Part shown: piece by piece, positions 62,255 to 64,000 of the stretch
How the letters are laid out: every line of letters starts with the position of its first letter
How positions within the stretch are numbered: position 1 is the stretch's first letter
Assembly (NCBI GenBank): GCA_032586195.1
Contig: JAWHQP010000002.1
Span: 186,001-250,000 of the forward strand
From: JAWHQP01 sp032586195
GTDB lineage: Bacteria > Pseudomonadota > Gammaproteobacteria > Enterobacterales > Pasteurellaceae
Direction: 5' to 3'
Length of the DNA: 64,000 bases
Position numbers and translations under genes: made by a program
The notes under the pieces: generated by a model
Databases searched by the model: none
The model's input: the letters and a program-made list of their open reading frames with translations, nothing else
Told to the model about the DNA's origin: nothing

Positions 62255-63670
62255 ATGAAAACAATGAAATTAACGGCATTGTCCGTGTTAACGGGGTTAA
62301 TGTTGACGGGCTGTGATAATAAACAAACGGTGATGGAAGTTTCCATTGATGAATTATTAAAAATGGAAAATAACCCTGAAATTGTGCTGGTAGATACGCG
62401 CGGCGACAGTTATTACAATGGGTTTAAGAGCCCGAATGCCGAACGGGGCGGACATATTCCGAACGCGGTACAATTTACAACCGATTGGCTGGATGCCATT
62501 CAGCCCGAATATTTTGAATCCTTCGCCGCCGATAAAGGTATTACTAAAGATAAAACTATCGTGCTTTACGATGATAATTTGGACAATCTTGAACGCGTAA
62601 GCGCGGAATTTTCGGCAAAGGGCTATCAGGTCCGGGTGTTTAAGGATTTTGTCGATTATACCAAACGGGCAAACGCGCCGCTGGAGGCGTTTCCGAATTA
62701 TAAGTTATTGGTTTCCGCCCAGTGGCTGAAAGCCGCGTTGGACGGCAAGAAACCGGAAACGGATTCAGGCAATGCAATTATGGTGTTCCATGTGTCATGG
62801 GGGCCGACCGATCAAGCGCAGGGTTATAAGCAGCATATTCCCAGTGCTTACCATTTTAATACGGACTGGATTGAAAACGGTCCGCTATGGAATCTGTCGG
62901 ATGCGGACGTGATTAAGGCCAATCTGCTGAAAAACGGCATTACTAAGGATAAAGAAATTGTGCTGTATTCGGAAAACCCGCTGGCGGCATTTCGGGTATT
63001 TTGGGCGTTAAAATGGGCCGGCGTAGAGGATGTACGGATTCTCAACGGCGGTATGAACGCTTGGATTAACAATGAATATCCGATTGATTTTACCGTGAAT
63101 GAGCCCGAACCTGTTACGGATTTCGGCCGTCCGATACCCGCGAATCCGCAGATTGATATTGCCGGCGCACAACAAGCCTATCAGGCACAGCAACATGACG
63201 GGCTGAAACTGGTCAGTATCCGCGCTTGGGATGAACATCTGGGCAAAATCAGCGGCTATGATTATATTGAAGGCAAGGGCGAACCGGCAGGAGCAATTTG
63301 GGGCTACGCGGGAACGGATTCCTCCAATGTGGCGGATTATTACGATCCTGACGGCTCGTTACGTAATCCGAATGAAATTTTTGCCTTATGGAAAACGCAA
63401 GGCATTCAACGCGGTGATAAATTGGCCTTTTATTGCGGCACGGGCTGGCGGGCAGGGGTGCCATGGTTTATCACTCGGCTTGCCGGTTGGGATAACACGG
63501 TGATTTATGATGGCGGCTGGAATGCCTGGCAGATGGATAAAACCCTACCGACGCTTAATATTTCGCCGAATGCCAAAAAACCTGATGCCCATAATTTTTT
63601 GGTGTTACACCTAAAACGGGAGCATCCTGCAAGAGTTGAAATGACAAAAAGCGCGGTGCTGAAAATTTGA
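62255..63670 (+). CDS. Three-domain rhodanese lipoprotein, YnjE-like
   Basis: 471 residues. A lipoprotein signal ends LTGCDN (Cys about 22); Asp at +2 would keep it on the periplasmic side of the inner membrane under the E. coli rule. Three rhodanese domains follow: the first (about 30-150) and second (about 160-300) lack the active Cys (IVLYDDN and IVLYSEN in place of the loop), while the third has LAFYCGTGWRAG with Cys in the active loop (about 390). This layout equals E. coli YnjE, a periplasmic sulfurtransferase, but that one is soluble. It is 8 bases after the YeeE-family transporter. Confidence 0.88.
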   Translation: MKTMKLTALSVLTGLMLTGCDNKQTVMEVSIDELLKMENNPEIVLVDTRGDSYYNGFKSPNAERGGHIPNAVQFTTDWLDAIQPEYFESFAADKGITKDKTIVLYDDNLDNLERVSAEFSAKGYQVRVFKDFVDYTKRANAPLEAFPNYKLLVSAQWLKAALDGKKPETDSGNAIMVFHVSWGPTDQAQGYKQHIPSAYHFNTDWIENGPLWNLSDADVIKANLLKNGITKDKEIVLYSENPLAAFRVFWALKWAGVEDVRILNGGMNAWINNEYPIDFTVNEPEPVTDFGRPIPANPQIDIAGAQQAYQAQQHDGLKLVSIRAWDEHLGKISGYDYIEGKGEPAGAIWGYAGTDSSNVADYYDPDGSLRNPNEIFALWKTQGIQRGDKLAFYCGTGWRAGVPWFITRLAGWDNTVIYDGGWNAWQMDKTLPTLNISPNAKKPDAHNFLVLHLKREHPARVEMTKSAVLKI

Positions 63671-63753
63671 GTTTTGCAGTTGTGCGATTACCGGTTAAAA
63701 AAATTCGTAAGGTAAAAACTCCGAATTTCGACACCGCACTTTGCGTGATGAAA

Positions 63754-63777
63754 AGGCTGACCTTTGCCGGTCAGCCT
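63754..63777. terminator. Terminator between the rhodanese gene and ppc
   Basis: AGGCTGACC (63754-63762) pairs perfectly with GGTCAGCCT (63769-63777), with T-tracts on both sides. It serves the convergent genes. Confidence 0.8.
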
Positions 63778-63802
63778 CTTTAATAATGATAGGAAGTTTA
63801 TC

Positions 63803-64000
63803 CTAGCCCGTATTACGCATACCTGCCGCAATACCTGTGATGGTGATCATTAAAGCCTGTTCTACGTCAGGATTCGGTTTCTCAGGGTTTTCACGGAAGC
63901 GGCGGAGTAGTTCCACTTGCAGCAGATTCAGCGGGTCGGTATAGACGTTACGCAATGCAATGGATTGTGCCACCCAAGGCAGATCGGACATTAATTGATC
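63803..64000 (-). CDS. ppc: Phosphoenolpyruvate carboxylase, C-terminal end
   Basis: The complementary strand ends with LRNVYTDPLNLLQVELLRRF and ALMITITGIAAGMRNTG, the nearly invariant C terminus of PEP carboxylase. Only the last 65 codons are in the window. The enzyme makes oxaloacetate from PEP and bicarbonate. Its stop at 63803 is 25 bases after a terminator hairpin. Confidence 0.96.
   Translation of the reverse strand, partial: DQLMSDLPWVAQSIALRNVYTDPLNLLQVELLRRFRENPEKPNPDVEQALMITITGIAAGMRNTG

Overview
The window comes from a gammaproteobacterium of the family Pasteurellaceae. The clearest sign is the Haemophilus-type DNA uptake signal AAGTGCGGT / ACCGCACTT, which I located by eye at 27 exact sites, many of them paired as inverted repeats that act as transcription terminators. 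Gene content agrees: GcvB sRNA beside gcvA, a tmRNA tag ANDEQYALAA, a lysine riboswitch before an NhaC-type transporter, and an L-idonate cluster. A Basfia/Mannheimia succiniciproducens-like organism is a reasonable guess, but the species cannot be proved from the sequence alone.

Layout. 1-8839: rnfC(partial)-rnfB-rnfA electron-transport genes, sanA, metX behind a MetJ operator, argS with divergent yecM, two small lipoproteins (one is slyB) and an orphan peptide-binding lipoprotein. 9029-22075: hemA, purU, hns, lysine riboswitch plus transporter, ilvIH, cra, ilvE, gcvB/gcvA, rlmM and tesB. 22194-27822: 4.5S RNA, cydCD, trxB and the thioredoxin-like chaperone cnoX. 27948-37793: one gene for a 3281-residue trimeric autotransporter adhesin, followed upstream by about 1 kb without a recognisable gene that holds a 14-copy TTGC tract. 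38812-45425: L-idonate/gluconate region with a nonsense-interrupted MHS-family transporter, idnT, idnO, idnD, divergent gluconokinase, and a frameshifted LacI-type regulator; two GntR/IdnR-type operators lie in the divergent promoter region. 45570-50797: selD, then ribH-nusB-thiL-pgpA-LysE-family exporter-dapB. 51066-53292: tmRNA, a DUF695-type protein and xthA. 53396-53810: relic of an IS3-family element. 53868-57234: dnaJ, a small DUF2798 membrane protein and dnaK with two sigma-32-type promoters. 57504-60498: a frameshifted DUF945 (YdgA-like) gene, kdsC and kdsD. 60613-64000: RNase P RNA, a YeeE-family sulfur transporter with a three-domain rhodanese lipoprotein, and the 3' end of ppc.

Working together: the branched-chain amino-acid genes (ilvIH, ilvE), methionine and lysine/diaminopimelate genes (metX, riboswitch transporter, dapB) and the GcvA/GcvB pair form a scattered amino-acid network. 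CydDC, TrxB, CnoX, DnaK and DnaJ deal with redox and folding homeostasis. The idn cluster would convert L-idonate via 5-ketogluconate and gluconate to 6-phosphogluconate, but its regulator and a neighbouring transporter are both broken in this sequence. A third gene (ydgA) is also frameshifted, so either real gene decay or sequencing errors must be considered.

Most of the window is ordinary chromosomal core. The most unusual parts are the giant adhesin, very dense in N-X-S/T sequons, with its upstream tetranucleotide tract; the broken idonate regulator facing intact operators; the lipoprotein rhodanese paired with a YeeE transporter; and the small membrane gene placed between dnaK and dnaJ.
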